This document shows, piece by piece, positions 17,911-24,852 of a stretch of 64,000 nucleotides of DNA. The position numbers were made by a program, and so were the translations under genes. The DNA is from a virus. Every line of letters starts with the position of its first letter. Within the stretch, counting starts at the first letter, position 1. The notes beneath the pieces were generated by a model. It saw only the letters and a list, made by a program, of their open reading frames with translations. It ran no database searches and had not been told where the DNA came from. The stretch spans positions 1-64,000 of the IMG/VR virus record IMGVR_UViG_3300037189_004920; one strand, given 5' to 3'.

Positions 17911-18104
17911 ATACTCAAGTAACAGCAGGAAGCGTGTGGGAATCAAATAGCAAAAAATTTATGGTAATCCATGTGGTCGAACTAGACGGGCATACTTGGG
18001 TACACTATAGAGAAAACTTAATGAACAAGGCAACAAGCGACTGTAAAGAATACAGTTGCTACTTAGAAAGCTTCCTTTCAAGATTTAATAAATTACCAGA
18101 CTAA
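17907..18104 (+). CDS. Small protein between primase and helicase
   Basis: A 65-residue protein: VTAGSVWESNSKKFMVIHVVE, then a short beta segment and LESFLSRFNKLPD. The layout resembles short SH3-like phage proteins of the type GDVWEN...F...V that I recall from related genomes, but I cannot name the family. It overlaps the primase stop (ATGA) and ends 2 bp before the helicase ATG, suggesting a replisome accessory role. Confidence 0.72.
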   Translation: MNTQVTAGSVWESNSKKFMVIHVVELDGHTWVHYRENLMNKATSDCKEYSCYLESFLSRFNKLPD

Positions 18105-18106
18105 AC

Positions 18107-19558
18107 ATGCAAAAAACAAACTATACTACTGAAATGCAACGACTTTACTTGGAAATGTTTCTAAGTGATGCAGAGACTTTTGTACGTTGCCAAAACATTT
18201 TTGATGCTGAAAACTTTGACCGCAAACTTAAAGATGCAGCCGAGTTCATTAACGGCTATGTGGACAAGTATAAGGTCATGCCTGAACTGGACATTGTTAA
18301 TACCAGTTGCAGTACAGACTTTAAAGATGTGACTGGATTGCCAGTAGAAAACTATGATTGGTTGTTAGATGAATTTGAACAGTTTAGTAGACACAAAGCT
18401 CTAGAACGAGCAATTATTAAAAGTGCTGACATGCTGGAAAAAGGAGACTTTGGTCCAGTAGAAGCCATGATTAAGGCAGCGGTACAAATTAGTCTTAACA
18501 AAGACATGGGTACAGATTACTTTGAAGATCCTAAAGGTCGCTTGATGGGACTCAAAGATAAGAACGGGCAAGTCAGTACTGGCTGGCCCACATTTGATAA
18601 AAAATTATTTGGTGGATTTAATAGAGGCGAGCTGAATATATTTGCAGGTGGTTCAGGTGCAGGTAAGAGTTTGTTTTTACAAAATTTAGCCATAAACTTC
18701 AGTCAAGGCGGACTAAACGTATTGTACGTTAGTTTGGAATTGAGCGAACAATTGGTAGCCATGCGTTTGGACAGTATGATGACTGGCTTGCCCACTAGAG
18801 AAATTTTTAAGAACATCGATGACGTAGAACTCAAAGTTAAAGTTGCAGGTAAAAGTCAAGGAGCCATACAGGTCAAATACTTGCCATCGGGCAAGAACGT
18901 TAATGACCTTAGAGCCTACATAAAAGAATATCAAGTGAAAAAAGGTCACAAGCCTGATGTTGTGCTCATTGACTATTTGGATCTAATGATGCCGATCAGT
19001 GTCAAGATCAGTGCAGAAAACTTGTTTGTCAAAGACAAGTATGTGAGTGAAGAAATTCGTAACTTTGCCATGGATACCAAGTGTGTATGTGTAACAGCGT
19101 CACAGTTGAATCGTAGTGCTGTGGAAGAAATTGAATTTGATCACAGTCATATTTCAGGTGGATTATCTAAAATCCAAACAGCTGACAACGTGATTGGCAT
19201 CTTTACAAGTCGTGCTATGCGTGAACGTGGACGCTATCAAATACAGTTTATGAAGACACGTTCAAGCAGTGCTGTGGGACAGAAAATTGACTTGGACTAT
19301 AACTTGGACAGTTTACGCATTACAGATCCAGGTGAAGAGGGAGATGCCCCACAAGCCAGCTTTGGTCAGGGTGGTGGTCGTGCGCCTAGTACAGGGGCAA
19401 CTAGCATATTAGATGGATTGAAAAAGACTTCTACTGTGATGTCTAACGAAGAAGCTCGTGAACCCGATGACGGCATTGCTGTGGGTAAGGTACGTGCTAA
19501 AACTGATACCAGCCGCATTAGAGACATGCTGGCTAATTTGAACAGCGAACGAGATTAA
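18107..19558 (+). CDS. 41: Replicative DNA helicase (gp41/DnaB family)
   Basis: A hexameric 5'-3' helicase. The N-terminal helical domain (1-130) is followed by a RecA-like ATPase with Walker A AGGSGAGKS (180-188) and Walker B PDVVLIDYLD (283-292). SQLNRSAVEE and a SGGLSKIQTADN segment are typical of DnaB/gp41 motifs. The C-terminus is Gly/Ser-rich and charged. The 483-residue length matches T4 gp41 (475). Its TAA overlaps the TAA of the leftward AlgH-like gene in a shared TTAA. Confidence 0.95.
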   Translation: MQKTNYTTEMQRLYLEMFLSDAETFVRCQNIFDAENFDRKLKDAAEFINGYVDKYKVMPELDIVNTSCSTDFKDVTGLPVENYDWLLDEFEQFSRHKALERAIIKSADMLEKGDFGPVEAMIKAAVQISLNKDMGTDYFEDPKGRLMGLKDKNGQVSTGWPTFDKKLFGGFNRGELNIFAGGSGAGKSLFLQNLAINFSQGGLNVLYVSLELSEQLVAMRLDSMMTGLPTREIFKNIDDVELKVKVAGKSQGAIQVKYLPSGKNVNDLRAYIKEYQVKKGHKPDVVLIDYLDLMMPISVKISAENLFVKDKYVSEEIRNFAMDTKCVCVTASQLNRSAVEEIEFDHSHISGGLSKIQTADNVIGIFTSRAMRERGRYQIQFMKTRSSSAVGQKIDLDYNLDSLRITDPGEEGDAPQASFGQGGGRAPSTGATSILDGLKKTSTVMSNEEAREPDDGIAVGKVRAKTDTSRIRDMLANLNSERD

Positions 19559-20115
19559 CTCATCCAGTCGCTGACTGCGCTACGGGCACTGAGCTCCACG
19601 CTGGCCCGCCAAAGATCCATGCCAGTTAGACCAAAGAGTACTTCATGGTCTGCTGGCGCCACTAGCCAACTGTGTTCTTTGTTCCAAGGCTCTTGCCCAG
19701 ATATTTCGCCCTCCAGCTGACCCGGTGCCCAACTGCAAGTGCCCAGTATGAGCCTATACTGTTTGGGTATGTTGCCTGCCATGAGCTCACTGATAAAGCC
19801 CATGTCACTGCTCACAGACAAGCCTGTACCACTGTGCTGTGTTTCCATGGTACTGACATCAGGGGTGTGTAAAAAATGCAAGCTGGTACTGTTAATAGGA
19901 CCCCCGGCATGCACTTCCCCAGGCAAGTCCAATTCAATGTTGACCCTCTTGAGTATGTCAGTATTGGTCACGCTCACAATGGGCTTGTTGACCACCATGC
20001 CCCATGCTCCTGTGCTGGTATGGCTGTTGATATAGATCACGGTGTTGTTGAATCTGCGGTCCAATATCTTGGGTGGTGCTACTAGCAGTTGTCCAGTTAG
20101 GTTTTGTATGTTCAT
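19555..20115 (-). CDS. yqgE: AlgH/YqgE (UPF0301, DUF179) family protein
   Basis: The 186-residue protein has the family's length (about 187) and signatures: LTGQLLVAPPKILDRRFNNT, WGMVVNKPI, GGPINSTSLHFLHT, and ILGTCSWAPGQLEGEI. AlgH/YqgE is a widespread proteobacterial protein whose biochemical role is unsettled; AlgH has been linked to regulation in Pseudomonas. It is transcribed leftward, converging on the helicase with overlapping stop codons. A TTAAATAT box on the minus strand at 20120-20127 almost touches the ATG, suggesting late, leaderless expression. It is unusual in a phage replication block and was probably acquired from a host. Confidence 0.9.
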   Translation of the reverse strand: MNIQNLTGQLLVAPPKILDRRFNNTVIYINSHTSTGAWGMVVNKPIVSVTNTDILKRVNIELDLPGEVHAGGPINSTSLHFLHTPDVSTMETQHSGTGLSVSSDMGFISELMAGNIPKQYRLILGTCSWAPGQLEGEISGQEPWNKEHSWLVAPADHEVLFGLTGMDLWRASVELSARSAVSDWMS

Positions 20116-20119
20116 ATGG

Positions 20120-20127
20120 ATATTTAA
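20120..20127 (-). promoter_or_regulatory. Late-type box TTAAATAT for the AlgH-like gene
   Basis: It lies 4 bp upstream of the AlgH-like ATG, back to back with GTAAATAA on the other strand. Confidence 0.55.
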
Positions 20128-20130
20128 CAG

Positions 20131-20138
20131 GTAAATAA
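20131..20138 (+). promoter_or_regulatory. Late-type box GTAAATAA for the nucleotidyltransferase gene
   Basis: It lies 6 bp before the ATG at 20145, and 3 bp from the leftward box at 20120-20127. The two boxes form a divergent late-promoter pair. Confidence 0.55.
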
Positions 20139-20144
20139 CTTACC

Positions 20145-20843
20145 ATGCAAATACTAGAGTTTATCAGCCCCATAATGCTACACACCACACTGAACCCTCA
20201 GTTGTGGAACGGCGACCAAATTAAAGAACCTGTGAGGCTCAAATTACTAGCACATGCTCGTGAATTCATAAAATCATGGGATTTGGACCAAGTGCCACTT
20301 AGGGACATAGTGCTCACGGGCAGTCAGACCAATTTGACCTATACCCCAGCCAGTGACCTAGACCTACACATCATAGTGGACATGGACAAGATTTACGGGG
20401 GTGGATCTTTAGTAGAAAACTTCTTGGATGCCAAGCGCCGTTTGTGGAACAAGACCTATGATGTAGAGCTCTACGGCACTCCAGTAGAAGTCTACGTGGA
20501 AGACGATGATGAAACTGTGCGTGGCAACAAGTACAGTTTGATTTCTAATGAGTGGTTGGTGCGTGAACCCCTAAAGGACACACAGTATGATGACCGCAGT
20601 GTTAGGGCCAAGTATGGCTATCTCACACGTCATTTGACCCGTATCTTGGATCGTGCGGACAGTGTGGATGACCTAGACAGAGTCATGCGCAAGCTCAAGC
20701 AGTATAGACAAAGTGGCTTGGATCAGCATGGGGAATTCAGCACGGAAAACCTAGTGTTCAAGGCATTGAGAAATAATGGTTGGTTAGAACGCATACAAGA
20801 GCTCAGGGTAACACTAACGAACAAATCCTTGAGCCTGGATTAA
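20145..20843 (+). CDS. Nucleotidyltransferase-superfamily protein
   Basis: A 232-residue protein with the Pol-beta-type nucleotidyltransferase signature: LTGS (57-60), then SDLDLH (70-75), giving the metal-binding D71/D73 pair, and a further acidic residue in the strand VEVYVEDDDE. The N-terminus LNPQLWNGDQIKEPVR is shared with a family I recall in aquatic phages. The substrate (tRNA, RNA, protein or small molecule) cannot be inferred. The C-terminal helices are Arg-rich (RKLKQYRQSGLDQ). The gene may be late, because a GTAAATAA box lies just upstream. Confidence 0.8.
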   Translation: MQILEFISPIMLHTTLNPQLWNGDQIKEPVRLKLLAHAREFIKSWDLDQVPLRDIVLTGSQTNLTYTPASDLDLHIIVDMDKIYGGGSLVENFLDAKRRLWNKTYDVELYGTPVEVYVEDDDETVRGNKYSLISNEWLVREPLKDTQYDDRSVRAKYGYLTRHLTRILDRADSVDDLDRVMRKLKQYRQSGLDQHGEFSTENLVFKALRNNGWLERIQELRVTLTNKSLSLD

Positions 20844-20908
20844 AAACTAGGCATTTTTTAACAGAACCAGTCAATATTGATTAAAAAATTAACAATTATT
20901 GACAAGTT

Positions 20909-20916
20909 TTAAATAA
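20909..20916 (+). promoter_or_regulatory. Possible late-type box TTAAATAA
   Basis: It sits in a 119-bp AT-rich gap, 46 bp before the ATG at 20963. A TTGACA nearby at 20899-20904 has no convincing -10 partner. Confidence 0.35.
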
Positions 20917-20962
20917 AAACAGAGTCTTTTTAACAACGAGAACAAAAGGTATAGCATAACAT

Positions 20963-21187
20963 ATGACACGTGAACAATTAACCCAACAATTTCAAACTCT
21001 AACTGAAGAGTGTACCGCCCTATTAGAACAAGTGCGCCAAACTGAAGATGTAGAATCCAAAAAGGCATTGACTTGGCAAGCTGACGAACTAAGACGTCAA
21101 ATCAATCTAGTGCAAGCTGACATAATCAAGCTGGACCAAGAACAAGTCAATAGCCTGCATCAACAACAAGCTCAGGGCAGATACTGA
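20963..21187 (+). CDS. Small coiled-coil protein
   Basis: A 74-residue, Gln/Glu-rich protein with heptad-like Leu spacing throughout (LTQQFQTLTEECTALLEQV, then ADELRRQINLVQADIIKLD), so it should form a coiled coil. No family is recognised. An AT-rich gap precedes it and no strong ribosome-binding site is visible. Confidence 0.6.
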   Translation: MTREQLTQQFQTLTEECTALLEQVRQTEDVESKKALTWQADELRRQINLVQADIIKLDQEQVNSLHQQQAQGRY

Positions 21188-21220
21188 TTCAAAAGACTAC
21201 CTACCCAAACCAGCAGGAGT

Positions 21221-21228
21221 TTAAATAA
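21221..21228 (+). promoter_or_regulatory. Late-type box TTAAATAA
   Basis: Four bp before the ATG at 21233 and overlapped upstream by a possible ribosome-binding site AGGAG (21215-21219). Confidence 0.4.
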
Positions 21229-21232
21229 TTCC

Positions 21233-21562
21233 ATGCAAGTAGAACGAATCCCCGGCGATAACTATTTCCTCACATATAGCCCTGAAGCTGTCCAAGCCAT
21301 TACGGCCATTGGCAAGACCAAACCACAGGGCTGGTTCCGTATTAGATGTATTGTGCTAGCCGACAGAACTGACATTGAATTTGCTTGGGACGACGTTGCC
21401 ACTGATGACGACTTCCTAATTCCCATACCCAACTGCACTTATGAACTGATCATGGATGCTGTGAGCATAAGTTATATACTGGACGAATACTCACTCACAC
21501 ACGATGGCATTCGATTCATCCTAAGCAAGAATCCTAAGGGCCCACTCCGCCATCAGAAGTAG
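21233..21562 (+). CDS. Hypothetical protein at end of rightward replication block
   Basis: A 109-residue protein, Ile/Asp-rich with alternating strands and one helix (TYELIMDAVSISYILDEYS). No family is recognised. It is the last rightward gene before a multi-hairpin terminator and the convergent early region. Confidence 0.65.
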   Translation: MQVERIPGDNYFLTYSPEAVQAITAIGKTKPQGWFRIRCIVLADRTDIEFAWDDVATDDDFLIPIPNCTYELIMDAVSISYILDEYSLTHDGIRFILSKNPKGPLRHQK

Positions 21563-21613
21563 CCGTTAAGAGCGCGAAGCGCGATTGCGAAGCAACAGCG
21601 GTAAACGGTTTTT
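21563..21613 (+). terminator. Branched terminator closing the rightward block
   Basis: An outer stem CCGTT/AACGG encloses two mini-hairpins, GCGCGAAGCGC and TTGCGAAGCAA, and is followed by TTTTT. It lies immediately after the stop at 21562. Multi-branched terminators of this kind are uncommon. Confidence 0.75.
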
Positions 21614-21634
21614 ACCATTCATTAACTACCCACA

Positions 21635-21841
21635 TTATTTGTCAACCCTTCCCCACGCAATGCCCGACCATACTCGATCGTACAAGTAGTAACTGGTCAT
21701 CCAAACCATGTTAATAATGATGGTGGGGACTAGTGCTTGAGTCAGACTTTGCCCAGTGACCAAGAGCATGACATAAGTGCTCGCAATGACCCAAATCCTA
21801 TATATAACAGTTTTAACCAAAGTTCTTGTTCTAGTTTCCAT
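21635..21841 (-). CDS. DUF2061-like small membrane protein
   Basis: A 68-residue protein with the DUF2061 pattern: ETRTRTLVKTVIYRIW near the N-terminus, a hydrophobic segment VIASTYVMLLVTGQSL, a second hydrophobic segment IIINMVWMTSYYLYDRVW, and a terminal WGR. This predicts two transmembrane helices in the inner membrane. The function of DUF2061 is unknown. It is the last leftward gene before the convergence point and lies 8 bp after its upstream neighbour. Confidence 0.8.
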   Translation of the reverse strand: METRTRTLVKTVIYRIWVIASTYVMLLVTGQSLTQALVPTIIINMVWMTSYYLYDRVWSGIAWGRVDK

Positions 21842-21849
21842 TATAGTCC

Positions 21850-22047
21850 TTATAGTGAGAGATCATTGACATCTACTGGCTTACACACATCAGCCCAGCG
21901 TAGTAAGAATTCTGTTAGTAGTGGGCCTTCTGGGATCCAAAAGCGTGTACGGTTTAAGTGTACTTCATGCTTGATCTTATTGTGGGCAATCCATTGGCCC
22001 ACTGTGATGTAGTGTAAGTCGCGGGTTAAAACATAGTATTGATGCAT
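21850..22047 (-). CDS. Hypothetical protein
   Basis: A 65-residue protein, His/Trp/Tyr-rich (MHQYYVLTRDLHYITVGQW, HEVHLNRTRFW). It is not recognised. It lies upstream of the DUF2061 gene in the same direction and probably shares a transcript. No promoter of the standard early type is evident upstream; instead a hairpin and a phased repeat lie there. Confidence 0.6.
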   Translation of the reverse strand: MHQYYVLTRDLHYITVGQWIAHNKIKHEVHLNRTRFWIPEGPLLTEFLLRWADVCKPVDVNDLSL

Positions 22048-22063
22048 ACTAGTATATAGCTGG

Positions 22064-22097
22064 GAGTGAGTAAACTCACTCGTCCTTTCGGACCGAG
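22064..22097. other. Tandem hairpins
   Basis: GAGTGAG-TAAA-CTCACTC (7-bp perfect stem, 22064-22081), followed by GTCC-TTTC-GGAC within a longer imperfect stem ending at about 22097. A short TTTA follows on the plus strand, so it may act as a weak terminator of rightward read-through. Confidence 0.6.
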
Positions 22098-22100
22098 CTT

Positions 22101-22170
22101 TATAGGGGATTATAGACTATTATAGTTGTCTATGGTGAATTATAGTTGTTTATAGTGTTCTATAGTGGTC
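22101..22170. repeat. 10-bp phased TATAG repeat, seven units
   Basis: TATAG begins at 22101, 22111, 22121, 22141, 22151 and 22161; the unit at 22131 is TATGG. The spacing is exactly 10 bp, about one helical turn, with variable last five bases. Such phasing suggests a curved DNA element or an array of protein contacts on one helix face. Confidence 0.85.
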
Positions 22171-22300
22171 ATACCAGAAAGGGTCTTACACTAGCAAAAA
22201 ATTGGTGCGCAGTTTTTTTAAAAGTAGAATTATAGGTTGCCCACCACTTCTTAACCACTGGGTAGACGATTTTGGGGAATATTGACAGAAGAATTGGCAT

Positions 22301-22331
22301 GCGCACTGTTGCAAAAAAACAACAGTTGCGC
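22301..22331 (-). terminator. Long hairpin downstream of the GIY-YIG gene
   Basis: GCGCACTGTTG and CAACAGTTGCGC pair over 11 bp with one bulged T; the loop is A-rich on the plus strand (U-rich in the leftward RNA). It lies about 30 bp after the leftward stop at 22361 and has no U tract after the stem, so it is an atypical terminator or RNA-stability element. Confidence 0.5.
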
Positions 22332-22360
22332 ATATAAGCCACCACCCACCTATCTAACTG

Positions 22361-22687
22361 TCATGCCACCTGGTAGCCACAACCTCTCACATCAGTGTTC
22401 AACTCGGGCTTCATCAGTGCTATAAGCTCTCGCTCACGAGCATGAGCAGCCGCCTTGCCTCTAACAATCTCTAAGGGACGGATGTCTATCTCATGCTTGC
22501 TAGCCAGTGTGCGCAAGGCTGCACACAATCCCCATGTGCGCTGTTCTACTGTAGCTCTATAGTAGTGCTTATGTGCCCTACGCTGTAGGCTATGCAGTAC
22601 AGTCTTGTCCTTGTAGGTAATGCCAATGTAACGCTGGCCTTCTACAGTGATCTGGTATATGATATGATTGCGTAGTTTGATGCTCAT
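22361..22687 (-). CDS. GIY-YIG-type endonuclease domain protein
   Basis: A 108-residue protein with the family order: IIYQIT (9-14) and RYIGIT (19-24) in place of GIY and YIG, a basic segment with LQRRAHKHYYRAT carrying the catalytic Arg region, and the metal-binding Glu helix ARERELIALMKPELNTD. It is a stand-alone domain without an added DNA-binding region, like small phage homing or host-DNA-degrading nucleases. It is driven by its own early promoter at 22720-22748. Confidence 0.8.
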   Translation of the reverse strand: MSIKLRNHIIYQITVEGQRYIGITYKDKTVLHSLQRRAHKHYYRATVEQRTWGLCAALRTLASKHEIDIRPLEIVRGKAAAHARERELIALMKPELNTDVRGCGYQVA

Positions 22688-22719
22688 CTAGTGCTCCTGC
22701 TTGCTTAGTGTATGTCTAC

Positions 22720-22748
22720 ATTGTACACTAGGTTTTGCCTATTGTCAA
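22720..22748 (-). promoter_or_regulatory. Early promoter P1
   Basis: TTGACA - 17 bp - TACAAT on the minus strand; spacer core GGTTTTGCC (plus-strand reading). It drives the GIY-YIG gene. Confidence 0.85.
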
Positions 22749-22807
22749 GAGGGGAGGGAGAGCTCTTCTACTAGGGACACTACCCCCCAAGCTCTCCCGG
22801 AGCAACC

Positions 22808-23131
22808 TTAGTCTAAACGACTGCCTGCGTAGGCCTTTAGACCCAATGTGTTTAGGTAGTTGGCATAGGCCCAAGCACCTGCTTCTTTAATGTCTATGTT
22901 CTGTACTGGGAGTCCACCTGGATTCCACATGCTCAAACACCGGGGCTTGTAGTCCTTCTTAAAGCCTGCCTTCAGTAGCTCTTGTGCCTGCTTTGAGTTA
23001 GTGCGATCCACATAGACCTCAACCCAAGCAAAGCCACAGCAACCTCTGTCCCCGCCCCACTTGGCGTACTCGGCTTGGCTTGCTTGCTCTGCGAAGACCT
23101 TGCCTGCTGTAATGAATTCTGCTGTTACCAT
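22808..23131 (-). CDS. Hypothetical early protein
   Basis: A 107-residue protein with GCCGFAWVEVYVDRTNSKQAQELLKAG in the centre (short quotes only) and a C-terminal AWAYANYLNTLGLKAYAGSRLD. The CGFAWV-type centre recalls other small phage proteins of unknown role. It is monocistronic from promoter P2 with AAAGGAGC in the leader. Confidence 0.65.
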   Translation of the reverse strand: MVTAEFITAGKVFAEQASQAEYAKWGGDRGCCGFAWVEVYVDRTNSKQAQELLKAGFKKDYKPRCLSMWNPGGLPVQNIDIKEAGAWAYANYLNTLGLKAYAGSRLD

Positions 23132-23159
23132 TTGTCTGCTCCTTTGTGTTAGTGTCTAA

Positions 23160-23188
23160 AGTATACTAGGTTTTACCTAACTTGTCAA
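23160..23188 (-). promoter_or_regulatory. Early promoter P2
   Basis: TTGACA - 17 bp - TATACT; spacer core GGTTTTACC. It drives the gene at 22808-23131. The TGA in TTGACA is also the stop codon of the upstream gene (23185-23562). Confidence 0.88.
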
Positions 23189-23562
23189 CCCTCTACGCAG
23201 ATATATTTCTTGTCCCAGCTACCAATCTGCATGTGTGTATAGAACGCAGTGTGGAAGTAATCGGTCATGGCATCGCTCTCATCAAAGTAAACACGACCGC
23301 CCGCACGACCCGGAGCATTGTGCATGATCTCATCAATCTTGATCAGGGCCGCTTGGTCATCTGCATCCTGCCAGTGGTCCTTGATCCAGTAGTTGTTGAC
23401 CTGTGCATAGTCCTTGCCTTCGAATGCGCAAGTGCCCTGCATGATGTTCACGTCCACGCTAAGGCTACCACTGCCCTTGCGAACGCTGAACTTCCACTTG
23501 GGGAATGCCTGCTTGAGTTCTGCGCGGATTGCTTGGACGTCTTCTTTGCTAATGTATGCCAT
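23185..23562 (-). CDS. LPD29-like early protein
   Basis: A 125-residue protein. The N-terminal half (ISKEDVQAIRAELKQAFPKWKFSVRKG, then SLSVDVNIMQG) fits the small phage/mobile-element domain LPD29 (IR..L...FP...FSVR...S..V), and the C-terminus ends with HMQIGSWDKKY. The match is by pattern only and its function is unknown. Its stop codon is inside the next promoter's -35 box. Confidence 0.65.
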   Translation of the reverse strand: MAYISKEDVQAIRAELKQAFPKWKFSVRKGSGSLSVDVNIMQGTCAFEGKDYAQVNNYWIKDHWQDADDQAALIKIDEIMHNAPGRAGGRVYFDESDAMTDYFHTAFYTHMQIGSWDKKYICVEG

Positions 23563-23594
23563 TGTCAGCTCCTGTGTGTTAGTGTATGTGTTAC

Positions 23595-23622
23595 ATTATA
23601 CACGGTTTTACCGGAATGTCAA
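23595..23622 (-). promoter_or_regulatory. Early promoter P3
   Basis: TTGACA - 16 bp - TATAAT; spacer core GGTTTTACC. It drives the LPD29-like gene. Confidence 0.88.
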
Positions 23623-23624
23623 GC

Positions 23625-23822
23625 CTATTGAGCAAATATTTCTCGGCTAAGGATCTCGTCTTCAACCAGCTGGTTACAGGCATTCAGGGTAAACATTAGC
23701 ACTAGGTTGGCATTGGCCTGCTCTTTGCTGGGCAAGTGCGCAATGAAGTCCTGGACTTCGGCTAGGGTTGGAGTGGTGAACAAGTTACTCTTGGGGATGG
23801 GGTTTTGAACGATATCGTACAT
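23625..23822 (-). CDS. Small hypothetical early protein
   Basis: A 65-residue protein (YDIVQNPIPKSNLFTTPTL..., LVLMFTLNACNQLVEDEIL). Predicted mainly helical; not recognised. It is monocistronic from promoter P4 and ends 3 bp before the -35 box of P3. Confidence 0.62.
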   Translation of the reverse strand: MYDIVQNPIPKSNLFTTPTLAEVQDFIAHLPSKEQANANLVLMFTLNACNQLVEDEILSREIFAQ

Positions 23823-23848
23823 GCTTGCTCCTGTGTGTTAGTGTGTTA

Positions 23849-23877
23849 ATTATACAACCGGTTTTATCAGTTGTCAA
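23849..23877 (-). promoter_or_regulatory. Early promoter P4
   Basis: TTGACA - 17 bp - TATAAT; spacer core GGTTTTATC. It drives the gene at 23625-23822. Confidence 0.85.
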
Positions 23878-24046
23878 GTCTTTTTATGCCCAAGGTGCCC
23901 ACCCACATGATGAGCAGGCCCACACCACTGACCAGGACTCCTGTGGCCAATGTGGCATTGTCCATGCTGAGCTCTACGCTACCCACACCGCCCAAGGTCA
24001 AGAGTAGACCCACGGTGAAACAGAACATGCTTTCATTCTCAGTCAT
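23867..24046 (-). CDS. Small two-helix membrane protein
   Basis: A 59-residue protein. Two hydrophobic stretches, FCFTVGLLLTLGGVG and TGVLVSGVGLLIMWVGTLG, predict two transmembrane helices; a basic KRLDN end follows. Its ATG overlaps the TAA of the upstream gene (TAATG), so it is translationally coupled to it. Its 3' end runs into promoter P4. It is small enough to be overlooked, but the overlap and the promoter cassette upstream support it. Confidence 0.68.
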   Translation of the reverse strand: MTENESMFCFTVGLLLTLGGVGSVELSMDNATLATGVLVSGVGLLIMWVGTLGIKRLDN

Positions 24047-24228
24047 TATGCATACTCCTTAGGTGCAAACATCTTCTCGCCTGCTTCCATGAACACGAAG
24101 TAGGCCCGCAGTTCTTCCAGTGTGTAGTTGTGACTGTTGGTCTTGATGTCCATGAGCACTTCTAGGACTCCTGTATCCCGACCATATGCCTTGGCCTGGA
24201 TGATCTTACATGCCTTTGCTATATCCAT
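24046..24228 (-). CDS. Small hypothetical early protein
   Basis: A 60-residue protein from ATG 24228 (MDIAKACKIIQAKAYGRDTG, then MDIKTNSHNYTLEELRAYF). A longer frame upstream runs through promoter P5, so the 24228 start with its GGAGC-type leader is preferred. First gene of a two-gene unit with the 59-residue membrane protein. Confidence 0.65.
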   Translation of the reverse strand: MDIAKACKIIQAKAYGRDTGVLEVLMDIKTNSHNYTLEELRAYFVFMEAGEKMFAPKEYA

Positions 24229-24259
24229 TTCCTGCTCCTTTTGTTTAGTGTATGTGTAC

Positions 24260-24288
24260 ATTGTACACTCGGTTTTACCAAATGTCAA
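24260..24288 (-). promoter_or_regulatory. Early promoter P5
   Basis: TTGACA - 17 bp - TACAAT; spacer core GGTTTTACC. It drives 24046-24228 and 23867-24046. Its TGA is the stop codon of 24285-24539. Confidence 0.9.
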
Positions 24289-24539
24289 CCTAATACCACT
24301 ACACGGCGTGTGGACTCGTCAACAATTTCGTTGCCCTCGTCATCAAAGTCACCCTCGCCATCGTCTTCCACCATCTTGTCCATGCGGTGGTACTCACTGT
24401 ACACTACTGCGCCTTCAAACACTTCACCCACCTTAGGGGCTACCTGTGTGCGCCAATGGTCACCGTAATTGTATGCAAAATGGACTTCTGCATCCTTGTC
24501 CATGTAGCCCAACTGCTCGATAAGTTCTTGTACTGTCAT
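24285..24539 (-). CDS. Small acidic early protein
   Basis: An 84-residue protein: VQELIEQLGYMDKDAEVHFAYNYGDHWRT at the start and a Glu/Asp-rich C-terminal half (MVEDDGEGDFDDEGNEIVDE). The N-terminal pattern is that of small phage proteins beginning VxELIexLxxxdpdaeV; no function is known. It is monocistronic from P6. Confidence 0.68.
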   Translation of the reverse strand: MTVQELIEQLGYMDKDAEVHFAYNYGDHWRTQVAPKVGEVFEGAVVYSEYHRMDKMVEDDGEGDFDDEGNEIVDESTRRVVVLG

Positions 24540-24571
24540 TTAGTGCTCCTGCTTTGTTAGTGTATGTGTCT

Positions 24572-24600
24572 AGTATAGCACAGGTTTTACCGGCTGTCAA
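24572..24600 (-). promoter_or_regulatory. Early promoter P6
   Basis: TTGACA - 17 bp - TATACT; spacer core GGTTTTACC. It drives 24285-24539. Its TGA is the stop codon of 24597-24797. Confidence 0.9.
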
Positions 24601-24797
24601 CCTTCTATCCAACAATCCCTGGCTGACTGTATGGTTGTTTCCTGCCCGCCAATGTAGCCACCCTCAAAGCCATTTGGGCCTGCCTCTAGGTACAGCCTGT
24701 CCCCTTCGATCCGGGTGATGCGACCTGACTGCTCGATGTCACACTTAAAGCTGACGTAGTCCCCTACCTTGACCACTTGACCATCTACCTTTGCCAT
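24597..24797 (-). CDS. Small SH3-like early protein
   Basis: From ATG 24797, 66 residues. The pattern KVGDYVSFKCDIEQSGRITRIEGDRLYLE is that of a short beta-barrel (SH3/KOW-like) domain. A longer frame would start within promoter P7, so the shorter start is preferred. No specific function is assigned. Confidence 0.66.
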   Translation of the reverse strand: MAKVDGQVVKVGDYVSFKCDIEQSGRITRIEGDRLYLEAGPNGFEGGYIGGQETTIQSARDCWIEG

Positions 24798-24823
24798 GTT
24801 GCGCTCCTTGTTAGTGTATGTGT

Positions 24824-24852
24824 ATAATAACACAAAAGGAAAAACCTGTCAA
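24824..24852 (-). promoter_or_regulatory. Early promoter P7
   Basis: TTGACA - 17 bp - TATTAT; spacer core is the variant GGAAAAACC. It drives 24597-24797. Its TGA is the stop codon of 24849-25061. Confidence 0.8.

Larger units (their letters stand above)
22048..22360. other. Non-coding repeat and hairpin region
   Basis: A 313-bp gap between leftward genes. It holds a hairpin pair (22064-22097), a seven-unit 10-bp phased TATAG repeat (22101-22170), an AT-rich stretch, and a long hairpin near 22301-22331. I find no credible gene or early-type promoter in it. Confidence 0.8.

Noticed and set aside
20899-20927. TTGACA at 20899 as a sigma70 promoter for the coiled-coil gene
   Set aside because: No -10 hexamer at 16-18 bp; a late-type box nearby is more plausible.
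22101-22170. Phased TATAG repeat as a CRISPR array
   Set aside because: Units are 10 bp with only five conserved bases; no repeat-spacer lengths or cas genes.
24229-24288. Extended starts of several early genes through their promoters (24288, 24833, 25519, 25825, 27475, 29702, 29983)
   Set aside because: They translate the promoter cassette itself; the shorter starts have AAGGAGC-type leaders.
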